64,000 nucleotides of DNA from Mesostigma viride (GCA_009746045.1 RPFO01000080.1:9394113-9458112); one strand, 5' to 3'; positions 46,701 to 55,757 are shown, counted from the first letter of the stretch. Notes: generated from the letters alone by a model not told the origin. A program made the numbers and translations.

Positions 46701-49700
46701 GTTCTCATCCCTGTTTCTGAGTGTTACCTGCAAAGTTAGCGGGAACATTGGTGCCGTGACGGAGGCAGCAGAGGCACGAAGGGATCAGCTTGCCTAAATG
46801 CTTGGGCGTCACCTGGCAAGAAACCTATTCGCCTTGTGTGCACACAATACTGTCCTGTAGTGACCACATACACACACAGGCACACACAGGCACACACAGG
46901 CACACACAGGCACACACAGGCACACACACGTGCACATCCACACGCAACATGCACACGCATGCACATATACACTTATATACATATACACACATGCGCACCC
47001 GCGCACGCGCCAGATGCTAAGGCCATTTCAACTGGAACATTCCAAACCGAAACATCAGTCTCAGAATCTCAATTCCCACTCTTCTTTCATAACCCGATTC
47101 GCCTTCTTGCTGCCTGCCTTTCTTGTGTCATGATGCCGTGCACATGCAGATGCGCTGGCCAAGGGCATGCATCAACTGGAGCATTGAAACCCTCCCACTT
47201 CACTGCTCCTCTAACCCTCCTCCTGCTTCCCACCTCTTGAATAACTTGCTTCTTTGCACACACAGACGCGCTCGCCAAGGACGTCAACTGGATGATCGAA
47301 ACACTCAGCGGGCTGGGCAAGGAATACCGGCACGTGGCGGCGGTGGCCAAGAGGTATGCCACCACTATAAGGAGGCATAGGGGTAGTGCGTGTGGCGGCG
47401 GTGGCCAAGAGGTGTGCCACCACTATAAGGAGGCATAGGGGTAGTGCGTGTGGCGGCGGTGGCCAAGAGGTTTGCCACCACTATAAGGAGGCATAGGGGT
47501 AGTGCGTGTGGCGGCGGTGGCCAAGAGGTATGCCACCACTATAAGGAGGCATAGGGGTAGTGCGTGTGGCGGCGGTGGCCAAGAGGTTTGCCACCACTAT
47601 AAGGAGGCATAGGGGTAGTGCGTGTGGCGGCGGTGGCCAAGAGGTATGCCACCACTATAAGGAGGCATAGGGGTAGTGCGTGTGGCGGCGGTGGCCAAGA
47701 GGTATGGTACTGTAATAAGAAATAGGGGCAGCGGTGGGTTCAATTATGACATACGGGTAGCGGAGGGGTTCAATTATGACGGATAGGGGTAGCCAAGAGT
47801 TACACCATGAGACATGGGAAGATGATGCAGACGATATTTGTAACTTTCGTGTAATTATTTTTCTAATGAGAGTAGCATAGTACTCCGTGTCATGCCCATG
47901 CGCATGACACGCAAGTTTTTACATGGGAAGGGGAGGAAGGGGGGTCGGACCGCTGCTAGGGGAAAGGGATGGGGGAGGGGGCGGGGGCGCGAAGGGGGGG
48001 GGGGGGAGGGGGGAGAGGTATTTCCCCCCCTAGGGTACAGCCTTCGATGGCATCTCTCTTCGATGGCGTTTCTTTCATGCATGTGGCTTTGCAGGAGAGA
48101 CTGGAATCTTACGTTCTACTATGTGGTACCTATATGGTACCTACTTTGGTACCTATTTTGGTACCTATTTTGGTACCTGTTTTGGTACATTATTTGGTAC
48201 GTACTTTGGTACCTACAGTCATTCCCGCGTTAAGTTACGATCGCCGCCAAAATCTGGGCGTCGTAACTTAACGCGGAACGTAACTTAACGCGGAACGTAA
48301 CTTAACGCGGGTAGGTAACCTTTACAGTAGAATTAGATTAGCAGCCCACCCCCTCCTCCTCTGACGGACTTCTATACGGCAATCGACAGCTCTCGTCAAG
48401 CCCGATCCAGATGCAGCATCAAAGTCGCCCGAAGTCCATTTCTCCGGCCATGTATTTACGGAAAGGTGAACGGTGAGGTTTACGCCGCCAAAATCTTGGC
48501 GTCGTAACTTAACGCGGGAACGTAACCTTAAGAATCGTAACTTAACGCAGGAATGAATGTATATGGTTCTCCATGACTATGTCTGTTATCTTGTCATTCC
48601 ATGCTCCAGGCAGGCTGGCGGGCCGGTGGGCCAGCGGGCAAATACCACATGTAGCTGCCACAATTATAACAAACCTGTTCTACCGGTATTCTAGTTATGA
48701 CAAACCTGTGCTGCGAATTTTCTAGTTGTAATGAACCCAATCTACGGATCAAAGAAACTGCGCTGTTATTTGTGGCCTACGCTCGTGCACCAAGTCTGAG
48801 CAACCTGTATACTCAACGCTGTTAAATGCCCCTTCATCTTGCCCTCTTATTTGTGGCCCACGCTCGTGCCTCAGGTGGAAGTCCTACCTCGAGACCGGCC
48901 AGTGGAAGCTGCGCCCGGACTACTTCTGGTGCCAGCCAGGGGCCTTCTGGGAGATGCCCGCCCACCTGGTGGCCGACCTGCAGAAGTCCAACCTCACCAT
49001 CGTCAAGGGTGCGTGCGGGTTAGGGGCTGGCACCACCTTGTCCATGTTCCATACTTCTTATGGTGCAAGCACCGCAAAAGGTCATCCGACCGCACCATCA
49101 TAGTTACGAGGGCGTAGTTGTTGGTGCACATAATCTATATCCCATGGGTCAACGTTTCTCATTATTAAAGCACCGCAACAAACCAGCCAACCTCACCATC
49201 ATAAATGGTGTGTGGTACTGCTGTATACTGCTGTAGACCACCTGTATACTGCTGTAGACAACATGCACGACACCTGTTTGCCTTCACCACCATCAAGGGC
49301 AATGCTGAAAACTGCCATAGCATCTAGTCGATGTTGTTTCTTGTTATGAAAGCAGTGCGAGGGAGATCCACACTCACAGCCACCACGGGTGCATGGATGA
49401 TGGGCAATGCAAGGTTACCGATGGACCCTGGTATGCATGACTTTTCTTCACCTTGTCTTATGGTATTTACTTACTTTTTTAATTAGCCATGCAGTCCCGT
49501 TGGGGAGCCGCGGAGCACTAACTCTTATGGTGATCTTATAGTAAGTACCCCAGGGATTATGCTTTTGGCTGCACTGGCTTTAGTGGCCATCACTTGAAGG
49601 CAGGCTCAGATAAACACATTTCACCAAGCATGCAAATGCCCTGCGCTTCTTATCTCGTCTCACTGACCCCGCCTCGGAGATGCTGATTATTTACACCTCC

Positions 49701-49946
49701 CGGTTGCATGCAGGCGACGCCAACTACCGCCGCCTGCTGGGTGACCGCGACTGGCCGTACGACACCCCCTTTGACGAGGTGTGCGGCTACTTCCCGTCCC
49801 CCCTGTGCGCGCTGCGGGCGCTCAAGGCGGAGCTCGCCTGCGGCATCCCCAAGGACGTGGCCGCGAGGACGGAGAAGCAGGACCCACAGTGGCTGGTGGA
49901 CGGCCAGTGGGGTGTGGTGCAGTTCACGGATAAAGGGGTTCGTTAA
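40709..49946 (+). CDS. ARMT1: ARMT1/DUF89-family damage-control phosphatase, eight exons
   Basis: Exons are 40709-41086, 42038-42235, 42445-42657, 43431-43514, 45085-45271, 47266-47353, 48875-49008 and 49714-49946. Together they give 1,515 bases (504 residues plus TAA), with every phase matching. Family landmarks in order: an N-terminal helical region, then [46 protein letters not shown] across intron 3, [14 protein letters not shown] (the metal-binding Asp-Asn pair), HPTFVSD (metal-binding Asp whose codon is split by intron 5), [19 protein letters not shown] across intron 7, and LRALKAE at the C-terminal (R/T)xxK-type motif with Thr changed to Ala. DUF89 enzymes are metal-dependent phosphatases acting on damaged phosphometabolites such as fructose-1-phosphate; ARMT1 was also reported as a carboxyl methyltransferase (known). 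The start at 40,709 is the first ATG of the open first exon; earlier exons at 39,045-39,733 are possible. Confidence 0.88.
41087..42037 (+). repeat. ARMT1 intron 1: donor and acceptor echoes
   Basis: A downstream copy of the exon 1 end lies at 41,267-41,325 (GAGAACAGCGACTACTTGAA against GAGAACAGCGACTATCTGGA), with a further GCACACCCAAAGG at 41,384. Upstream copies of the exon 2 start lie at 41,570-41,600 (CACAGGCCAAGGAGGAGCTG), about 41,679-41,703, and 41,795-41,827 (GGCTGGATGCCTTGAATCG against GAGCTGGATGCCTTGAACG). TATCATATAGTA-type repeats fill 41,840-41,970. Confidence 0.75.
42332..42372 (+). repeat. acceptor-plus-exon 3 echo in ARMT1 intron 2
   Basis: CACTTGCACCCACCCAG|ATA copies the real acceptor and exon start CACTTGCACCCACCCAG|ATC, 95 bases upstream. 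Similarity continues through TTCA..GG..TC. Confidence 0.85.
42722..43366 (+). repeat. donor and acceptor echoes in ARMT1 intron 3
   Basis: At 42,722-42,764, GGGGGAACGAGGACGACCTG + TTGCTG|GTGGGTGGATGTA copies the true exon 3 end and donor at 42,630-42,670. Upstream of exon 4, AGTGGCCGGTGTTGGACAGT + AGCGAGAGCAA at 43,334-43,364 copies 43,430-43,460. A weaker GTCGGACGGCCGCGAGAGCA sits at 43,127. Confidence 0.85.
43515..43935 (+). repeat. donor echoes and 34-bp tandem array, ARMT1 intron 4
   Basis: The exon end CTGCTGTGGGACGACCTGGAG|GTGAG is echoed at 43,586-43,613 (GCAGTGGGGCGACCTGGAGG + TGAGG) and 43,707-43,734 (CTGCTATGGGACGGCCTGGAG|GTGAG). The last echo opens six copies of a 34-bp unit GGGGGGTGCGTGACAAGGGG + ATCATGCTACGAGA. 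Confidence 0.85.
44205..45055 (+). repeat. pyrimidine minisatellite (TTCTTCCCTTCTTTGGCCCCCC)n
   Basis: About 35 copies of a 21-23-bp unit alternate CTTCTTTGG and CTTGTTTGG variants, with five to seven C per unit. The coding strand is almost all pyrimidine except GG. The array ends 30 bases before the intron 4 acceptor, so it may act as an enormous polypyrimidine tract (inference). Frames through it are spurious. Confidence 0.95.
45331..45620 (+). repeat. donor echoes and roughly 33-bp degenerate repeat, ARMT1 intron 5
   Basis: Bases 45,331-45,373 copy 45,238-45,280 almost exactly: GCTGCAGGTCAAGGGGCACC, then TTTGTGTCCGG. A third short copy TGTGTCCGGTAGGTGCA is at 45,607. Between them, TAGATAG.C.TACTGTCTTGTTCC words repeat six to eight times. 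Confidence 0.85.
45848..46580 (+). repeat. (CCCT)n tetranucleotide tract, about 730 bp
   Basis: Nearly pure CCCT with occasional phase slips, ending in (CCAT)n. The minus strand is (GGGA)n and could form G-quadruplexes. It is intronic (ARMT1 intron 5). Long Pro/Ser/Leu or Gly/Arg/Glu frames are artefacts. Confidence 0.95.
46866..46935 (+). repeat. (ACACACAGGC)n and ACAC-rich tract
   Basis: Six decamers followed by CACACATGC-rich dinucleotide sequence up to about 47,000, still inside ARMT1 intron 5. Confidence 0.9.
47019..47200 (+). repeat. two successive acceptor echoes of ARMT1 exon 6
   Basis: The exon starts CACAG|ACGCGCTCGCCAAGGACG. Echo 1 (47,142-47,195) reads GCAGATGCGCTGGCCAAGGG, then CATCAACTGGAGCATTGAAA. 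Echo 2 (47,024-47,075) reads GCGCCAGATGCTAAGGCCAT, then TTCAACTGGAACATT. The farther copy is more diverged. Confidence 0.85.
47334..47712 (+). repeat. 58-bp minisatellite built on the exon 6/intron 6 junction
   Basis: The unit contains the exon tail GTGGCGGCGGTGGCCAAGAG, then the donor GTATGCCACCACTATAAGGA. The true junction (47,353|47,354) is the first; exon-tail copies follow at 47,392, 47,450, 47,508, 47,566, 47,624 and 47,682, nearly identical. Each copy offers a potential 5' splice site in the same sequence context. Confidence 0.95.
48120..48216 (+). repeat. (TTTTGGTACCTA)n short tandem repeat
   Basis: Six or seven 15-16-bp units around GGTACCTATTTT lie in ARMT1 intron 6. Confidence 0.9.
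48220..48555. mobile_element. MITE-like element with CATTCC(C/T)GCGTTAAG ends
   Basis: The left end CATTCCCGCGTTAAGTTACG is mirrored at the right by the reverse complement of CATTCCTGCGTTAAGTTACG. Internal arms (GCCGCCAAAATCT.GGCGTCG, CGTAACTTAACGCGG) recur near both ends, with two extra tandem copies on the left. The TSD is unclear. It is a palindromic non-autonomous DNA element or fold-back repeat. Confidence 0.65.
48765..48798 (+). repeat. acceptor echo of ARMT1 exon 7
   Basis: GTTATTTGTGGCCTACGCTC + GTGCACCAAG copies the true acceptor region TTATTTGTGGCCCACGCTCG + TGCCTCAG at 48,847-48,874. Confidence 0.8.
49184..49310 (+). repeat. donor echoes in ARMT1 intron 7
   Basis: The exon end reads CCAACCTCACCATCGTCAAGG|GTGCG. 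Degenerate copies are CCAACCTCACCATCATAAAT + GGTGTG at 49,188-49,212 and CCTTCACCACCATCAAGGGC at 49,281-49,300. A hairpin-module relic lies at about 49,485-49,535. Confidence 0.7.
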
Positions 49947-50115
49947 GAGATGGTGGACGGCCAGTAGGGCGTGGTTGTGCGGTCCAGGGATGAAAGGGGT
50001 CCATTAGCTATGTTTTGTGCGGCTGACCTGATTAGGGTTTAGGGTCGGTCCAGGGATGATAGGGGTCCATTAGCTATGTTTTGTGCGGCTGACCTGATTA
50101 GGGTTTAGGGTTAGC
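49947..50115 (+). repeat. echo of the ARMT1 terminal coding end in the 3' UTR
   Basis: Immediately after TAA, TGGTGGACGGCCAGTAGGGC, GTCCAGGGATGAAAGGGGTC and CATTAG echo the last codons (TGGTGGACGGCCAGTGGGGT, TTCACGGATAAAGGGGTTCG, TTAA). A roughly 64-bp piece of this echo is then tandemly duplicated. Confidence 0.8.
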
Positions 50116-50161
50116 TTAGTGAGTCGCCGAAGGGGCTCTTTGGCTCCGCGACGGGACCGCG

Positions 50162-50166
50162 TGTAA
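50162..50166 (+). terminator. possible polyadenylation signal TGTAA
   Basis: TGTAA, the usual polyadenylation motif of many chlorophytes (known), lies 216 bases after the ARMT1 stop. The motif is short and may be chance. The interval 50,170-50,560 holds nothing recognisable. Confidence 0.3.
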
Positions 50167-50562
50167 TTACTAATTGAGGGGTAGAACGGGGGCAGACCAC
50201 ATATGTGCTTCCTGCCTGCTAATGTTCATGTGTGCTGGAGATCAGATTGGAATGTGGCAAACCCCCGGGCCTCATGAAGCTTTGGCAGGCAGTGTTAGTC
50301 GTGTGAGGTCGTTGACGAGATGAGAACGTGTTTTCTTCACTAGATGTGAAAGCAGCCAGGAATATTCAGTAGGCTATGCAAATTAGCAGGCTGTCTTGAA
50401 GCCCCTGGGATGTTCTCATCAGGTCACTTGGCTAGTTAATTAAGTCATGGCTGTACCAGGGAAACTCTTTTGGCAGCGCATGCATTCTCTATTGTTGTGA
50501 TCCAGGCAGAGTAAAGAACACCAATCAATGTTGGGTGTATATGTACGTGGCATGTGTAACAT

Positions 50563-51417
50563 GACAGGTCCTGAACGTAGGGTTTTCCACACATAGGTCA
50601 TAAGTGCTGGTTGTCTCCTTGATAAGAGTCTTTGTATAAGGGTATGCCTCGAATTTCCGACGAGATTAAGCAGCCGCTTCAAGCTGCTCGGCAGTTGGCT
50701 TCCCGACTGCGAGGACGACCTGACGACACGGATCGGCATGGCGTGGGCGCACCTCCATGACCACCGCCGCTGGTGGAGCAACCCCGCCCTACCCCGGATC
50801 GTCAAGCGTGACCTCTTCAAGGTCGTCATTCTGATGATCCTGACCTACGGCGCCGAGACGTGGGCACTGACGCAGGAGCTGGAACAACGACTCGACGGCG
50901 CCGCCACCAAGATGCTGCGCCAGGCCCTTAACATCCCCTTTGGTTTGCACATTAGTAATGAGGATTTGTACGCTGATTTGCCCTATGTTTCCCACATTAT
51001 TAGGCACAGGCGCCTGGGCCTAGCCGGGCACCTGGCCCGCACAGATCAGGTAGATACCTCGGTAGACTAGCTGGCACCAAGCCCGCCCAGCCTGGGCGAT
51101 ATATGTCCTAACCTGGCGTGCCCCCGGCCGCGCGCGGCAGGGCCGCCACCCGTGGACATTTCGTGATAGACTCGGCATGGACATGTGCTACACTAGACGT
51201 GACGGGCTCACCCCCGGGCAGCCTCCTGGTTTGTCTGTAATATGGAGGCAGATGGTGCGCAAGGATAGATGGCAAGTAGTGCTGAAGGAGACCACCCCCA
51301 AGTCTGTGGGGGCTCCGCGTGTGACCGCGCATGGCATTCATAGCGATTCGGGCCGCGGTGCCCACACGCCTGTAACTAGGACCTAGATAGCTTATACCAT
51401 CCATTCCACCAGCGTTT
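50563..51417 (+). pseudogene. chimeric LINE-A/LINE-B fragments
   Basis: 50,563-50,675 is LINE-A-like (GTCCTGAACGTAGGGTTTTC to CCTCGAATTTCCGACGAGAT). It joins abruptly to LINE-B, which encodes HDHRRWWSNPALPRIVKRDL, MILTYGAETWALTQELEQRL, YADLPYVSHIIRHRRLGLAG and HLARTDQVDTSVD followed by TAG at 51,070, then a 3' region matching 25,590-26,000. Confidence 0.7.
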
Positions 51418-52680
51418 ATTGCTGCCATTCGCCGACTGTATGAGGGCTCACAGGCAGTAGTGCGGACTGCGGAAGGCACCACCCCACCATTCCCCCTTCA
51501 CCACGGGGTGTGGCAAGGTTGTGTCCTGTCTCCATACCTGTTCATTATTGTCGTGGACCACGTCATGCGCCAGGCACGTGCGCGCTTTACTGCTCTTAAG
51601 GGGTTCGAGCCAGGCTTGGACATCCTTAACGAGCGTGGGCACGGCGGGGTTAGCACGGGTTACCGCCTGGCTGACCTGATTTATGCGGACGACACCACCC
51701 TCATCGCGCGCCCCGAGCACATTCAGACCTGGCTGGACTGTCTGGGCCTGGAGGCGAGGGCGGTGGGGTTGGAGATAAGTGTCAAAACTGAGGCGATGGT
51801 GATTGGGGCTACCAGTCGTCCACCGCTGCCGCGCCTGCTCGACGGGACGGAGGTCCCATTCCGCGACCGCTTCAAGCTGTTGGGGAGTTGGCTTCCTGAC
51901 ACTGCCGACGATGTGGACACCCGCATCGGCCTTTCCTGGGCCAAGCTCCGTTCGCTCAACACCTACTGGCGCTCCAAGGGCCTGGACGAGCACCGCAAGC
52001 GCATGCTCTTCAAGGTCCTCGTCCTCACGGTGCTCACGTATGGCGCCGAGGCATGGACACTCACGGCAACACTGGCAGCTAAGCTAGACGGCACGGTAGC
52101 CCGGATGCTCCGACAGGTCCTGAATGTCGGGTTTTCTCAGCGTAGGTCATTAGAGTCTTTGTATCACGGTATGCCTCGTATTTCGGATGAGATTCGGCAG
52201 CGTAGGATAGCATTTGTAGGACATCTTGCTCGCACCAGCCAGGTCGACACCGCCCTTGGTCTGGCCGGTCCCCAGCGGCTCGGCCAACCAGGGCGGCATA
52301 TTTTGACCTGGCCTGGCCCCAAGAACATTCCTAAAAGGGTAGGGAAACATGCCATGACCTATACCCAGATGTTGCTGGACGACCTAGTGGTCCCAGCCCA
52401 GTTTGAGTACCGCATCCACTCTCTCTCCCGTCTTTGGACTGCCATGCAGGACAAGACGCGGTGGAAGAAGATTGTCAAGGCGCACACGCCAGCCCCTGTG
52501 GGCAAGCCGCCTCCCCCCAAGAGGAGGAGCCGTTCTGATTAGTAGCGTAGATAGGCTTTTCTAGACTAGATATAGCTTAGCGTTAGGTTAGTTCGATTAC
52601 GCGGCTTCCTCCACACCACCCATCCAACCTGGAATATGTGCTACATGATCTCCCAACGGAGACATGTTATAATTTAATCT
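51418..52680 (+). mobile_element. LINE-A, best copy (5' truncated): RT C-terminal half and C-terminal domain
   Basis: The frame is open from AFIAAIRRLYEGSQAVVRTA at about 51,418 to TAG at 52,542. It shows HHGVWQGCVLSPYLFIIVVD (RT motif), ADLIYADDTTLIARPEHIQT with the catalytic YADD, FRDRFKLLGSWLPDTADDVD, LTYGAEAWTLTATLAAKLDG, MPRISDEIRQRRIAFVGHLA and a Lys/Pro-rich C-terminus (PVGKPPPPKRRSRSD). RT fingers and any endonuclease are missing. The 3' UTR ends in the TCCCAACGGAG hairpin word and an AT tail. About 375 intact codons suggest a recent insertion. Confidence 0.8.
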
Positions 52681-53362
52681 CCCACTGAGGACTTATGCTC
52701 ACGTGACGCAGTCACGTGTCTTTTAATTAATTAATTAATTATGCAGCGTATAATAGCATTTGTAGGACGTCTTGCTCGAACCAGTCAGGTAGACACCGCC
52801 CTTGGTCTGGCCGCGGTGCCCACACCCCTGTAACTAGGACCTAGGTGGCTTACACCATCCATTCCATCCCATGTTCCCCGCCCACTGAGGACTTATGCTC
52901 ACGTGACGCAGTCACGTGTCTATTATTTAATTAATAAATTAATTAATTGGTCTGGCCGGCCCCCAGCGGTTCAGCCAGCCATGCAGGGCGGCATATTCGA
53001 CAAACCCAGAAGGATTGGTAAGTAAGTAAGTAAGTAAGTAAGAACATACCTCCGTGGGGAGGATATGGAACACATATCCCTGAGAACCTTGGGGCATATG
53101 GTTTTTGTGGGCCCAGGTCATAGAGGACAACGAGCCCCCCCCTGTGGGGAAAGGCCCGCGTGTGCAAGCCCGTGGGAGGCACGCCAGTGCTGTATAGATC
53201 GATGTTGGTGTTAGTAATGCTGTTAGATCGATAGATGTCGTAGGTAGCTGATGTAGATAGCTTAGACCGGTAGGACTGATTGCACCCACCCATCCATCCA
53301 TCGGGGTTAATGCTCCGTGACTCCCCAACGGGAGCACGAGTCTAATTAATTAATTAATTAAT
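52681..53362 (+). repeat. nested short 3'-end modules with (TTAA)n tails
   Basis: In order: hairpin CACGTGACGCAGTCACGTG plus tail (52,681-52,742); a LINE-A scrap (52,743-52,810); a LINE-B 3' scrap (52,811-52,870); a second hairpin copy (52,881-52,948); a LINE-A scrap with a (TAAG)n run (52,949-53,042); a SINE 3' scrap (53,043-53,140); and the TGCTCC/GGAGCA module (53,305-53,362). Each carries or abuts a TTAA tail. Confidence 0.65.
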
Positions 53363-53690
53363 ATGGTTTTTAATACATTCTATGCGACAACCTATGCTCA
53401 CGTGACGCAGTCACGTGTCTATTAATTAATTAATTAATGCAACAACCTGCAGGTGGTGGGTGTAGACTGCCACTTACTCGGGGTGCACAACTGAGGTGCA
53501 CCTGCACCACCATGTATTCCAGCAGCTCAGCAAAGTTGCGGACATGGGGTGGAAGATGATCATGGCTAAGCAATGCCTAGGGCATGATGGCCGGCGTCTC
53601 AGCAGAGAGTGGCTCTCTGCATGGGCAAAGCATGGCTGACTCGATCATAGCCAATGCAGTAAGGCTGCCCCATTAAAAATTAAATTAAAT
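53363..53690 (-). mobile_element. SINE copy 4, interrupted by a 45-bp insert
   Basis: The family blocks GTGCAGGTGCACCTCAGTTG and CAGAGAGCCACTCTCTGCTG are present. At 53,394-53,438 a 45-bp insert (hairpin CACGTGACGCAGTCACGTG plus TTAA tail) splits GCGACAACCTGCAGG. GCGACAACCT (53,384-53,393) and GCAACAACCT (53,439-53,448) flank it as a 10-bp duplication. The intact site is seen in SINE copy 2 near 16,304. Confidence 0.8.
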
Positions 53691-54913
53691 TATATAACAT
53701 GACTCCGTTGGGAGATCATGTAGCACATATTCCCTTGCTGGATGGATGGAGGTGGGCAAAGCCGCGAAACCGAACTAAGCTAATTCTAAGCTAATCTAAT
53801 CTAGAAAACCCAAACTATTCTACTCAGCAAAGCGCCCCTTCCCCTGGGGGGGGGGGGCTTGCCCACAGGGGCTGGCGTGTGAGCCTGGACACTCGTCTTC
53901 CACCTCTTCTTGTTCTGCATAGCAGTCCAAGCAAGAGAGAGGGAGTGAATGCGATGTTCAAACGGGGCTGGGACCACTAGGTCGGCCAGCAACTGCTGTG
54001 GGTAGGTCATGGCATGTTTACCTATCTTTTCTGGAATGTCCTTGGGGCCTGGCCAGGTCAGGATATGCCGCCCTGGCTGGCCAAGCCGCTGGGGGGCGGC
54101 CAGACCGAGGTCGGTGTCTACCTGACTGGTGCGAGCAAGATGTCCTACGAATGCTATCCTACGCTGCATGTCTAATCTCGTCCGAAATGTGAGGCATACC
54201 CTGGTACAAAGATTCTAAAGACCTATGTGTGGAAAACCCTACGTTCATGCAGGGCCTGGGTGAGCATCCTGGATACCGTGCCGTTCAGCCGTGTGGCCAG
54301 CATGTCCGTGAGCGTCCATGCCTCGGCGCCATACGTTTACAAGCACCGTGAGGACGAGGACCTTGAAGAGCATGCGCTTGCGGTGCTCGCCCAGGCCCTT
54401 GGAGCGCCAGTAGGTTTTGAGCGAACGATGCCTAGCCCAGGCCAGGCCGATGCGGATGTCCACATCGTCGGCGGTGTCAGGGAGCATGCTCCCCAGCAGT
54501 TTGAAGCGATCACGGAACTCGACCTCCTTCCCGTCTAGCAGCCGCGGGCAGCGGCGGGCGACTGGTAGCCCCAATCACCATCGCCTTGAGCAGTTTTGAC
54601 GCTAATCTCCATGCAACCCCACCGCCCGCGCCGGCCTCCAAGCCCAGACAGTCCAGCCAGGTCTGAATGTGCTCGGGGCGCTCGATGAGGGTGGTATCAT
54701 CCGCATAACTCAGGTCGGACAGGTGGTAGCCAGGGCCACCTCCGTCATATTCGCGATCGTTAAGGATGTCCAAGCCGGGCTCGAACCCCTTAAGAGCAGT
54801 AAAGCGTGCACGTGCCTGGCGCATGACGTGATCCACGACAATAATGAACAGGTATGGGGACAGGACACAACCTTGCCACACCCCGTGATGAAGGGGGAAT
54901 GCATGGTGGTGTG
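53691..54913 (-). pseudogene. LINE-A copy, cut by the Gypsy LTR
   Basis: Minus-strand LINE-A runs from its 3' hairpin and tail (53,675-53,720) through the C-terminal domain (RIAFVGHLARTSQVDTDLGL), the RT end (FRDRFKLLGSMLPDTADDVD) and YADD (LSYADDTTLIERPEHIQTWL) to HHGVWQGCVLSPYLFIIVVD. Frameshifts occur near 54,170, 54,290 and 54,560. Homology stops at 54,913, where the LTR starts. Confidence 0.75.
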
Positions 54914-55496
54914 TGTTACGTCCCAGCCCAGACACACCTAGCCTGAGCTACGTAGCGAAAGACCCTTCTTGCCGGAATTAGGAATAATTCAAGGTAGCCT
55001 AAAGTAGGTTGCGCTTCACGACGTGAGTCGTGAGATATCTGGCATCACGGCTTGATGCCAAGCTAATTAGTACACACTTATAATGGCTAGCAACACCAAG
55101 TACAAATGGATAATTGCCCCGGGCTCAATGTGTAGGCGTATTCGCACTTATCATTCATCAAGCCAAGAGGACGAGACTCTCGTCCTCGGACCAATTTAAC
55201 CTAGGTTGATTGCGGCGCAGATACACGCCAATTGCCCTAGAACAATCCCAGCCAATCGTTCCACGTAAGATCCGGGCCGACATCGACCCTCAACTACAGG
55301 ATCCACACCTAGAACTACGGACGGACTCAGAACGGGCGCGGCGCCACCGCACCGGCCCCAAAAAGGGCAACCTAGGACCAAAATGACTAGCCCAATTCAC
55401 ACAATAGCCAATGTCCATAAAACTAAGTACAACGGCCACAAGGCCTTAGTAATTTATTCCATTGTTACGTCCGACCAAAAGGGCCGGGACGTAACA
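54914..55496 (-). repeat. 3' LTR of Ty3/Gypsy element
   Basis: It starts TGTTACGTCCC and ends GGGACGTAACA, an 11-bp perfect terminal inverted repeat with canonical TG..CA. In element orientation the first 34 bases form a hairpin (TGTTACGTCC paired with GGACGTAACA). Length is 583 bp. The insertion lies in a LINE-A copy; the flank GTGTG (54,909-54,913) is the candidate target repeat to match at the outer 5' LTR, which is outside the window. Confidence 0.85.
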
Positions 55497-55511
55497 CTCC
55501 TCCCCCCCCCA
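55497..55511 (-). promoter_or_regulatory. polypurine tract
   Basis: On the minus strand, an uninterrupted purine run GTGGGGGGGGGGAGGAG lies immediately before TGTTACG of the LTR, the position expected for the plus-strand primer. Confidence 0.75.
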
Positions 55512-55757
55512 CGGGGGTCGGTAGTCCCTACCGTACAAAGATAGGATAGGATCACAAAACAAGACTACTATAAGAGTGCTATGTCCCGACCTCGGTTCAC
55601 CCGCAGGTCAGTGATACCAGTTCCTCTAGAGGTTGATACACATGCCCAACCCTGACGTAGTAGCCAAAACTCTGGGGATTGGACTCCGCTGTCCATCCCT
55701 AAACTGAACTATTTACCCTAGCGTCCGCCGCTAGTAGTCCGCCGCTGCTGCTGGGCC

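Noticed and set aside
45636-46739. Large Pro/Ser/Leu and Gly/Arg/Glu frames
   Set aside because: These are translations of the (CCCT)n intron tract.
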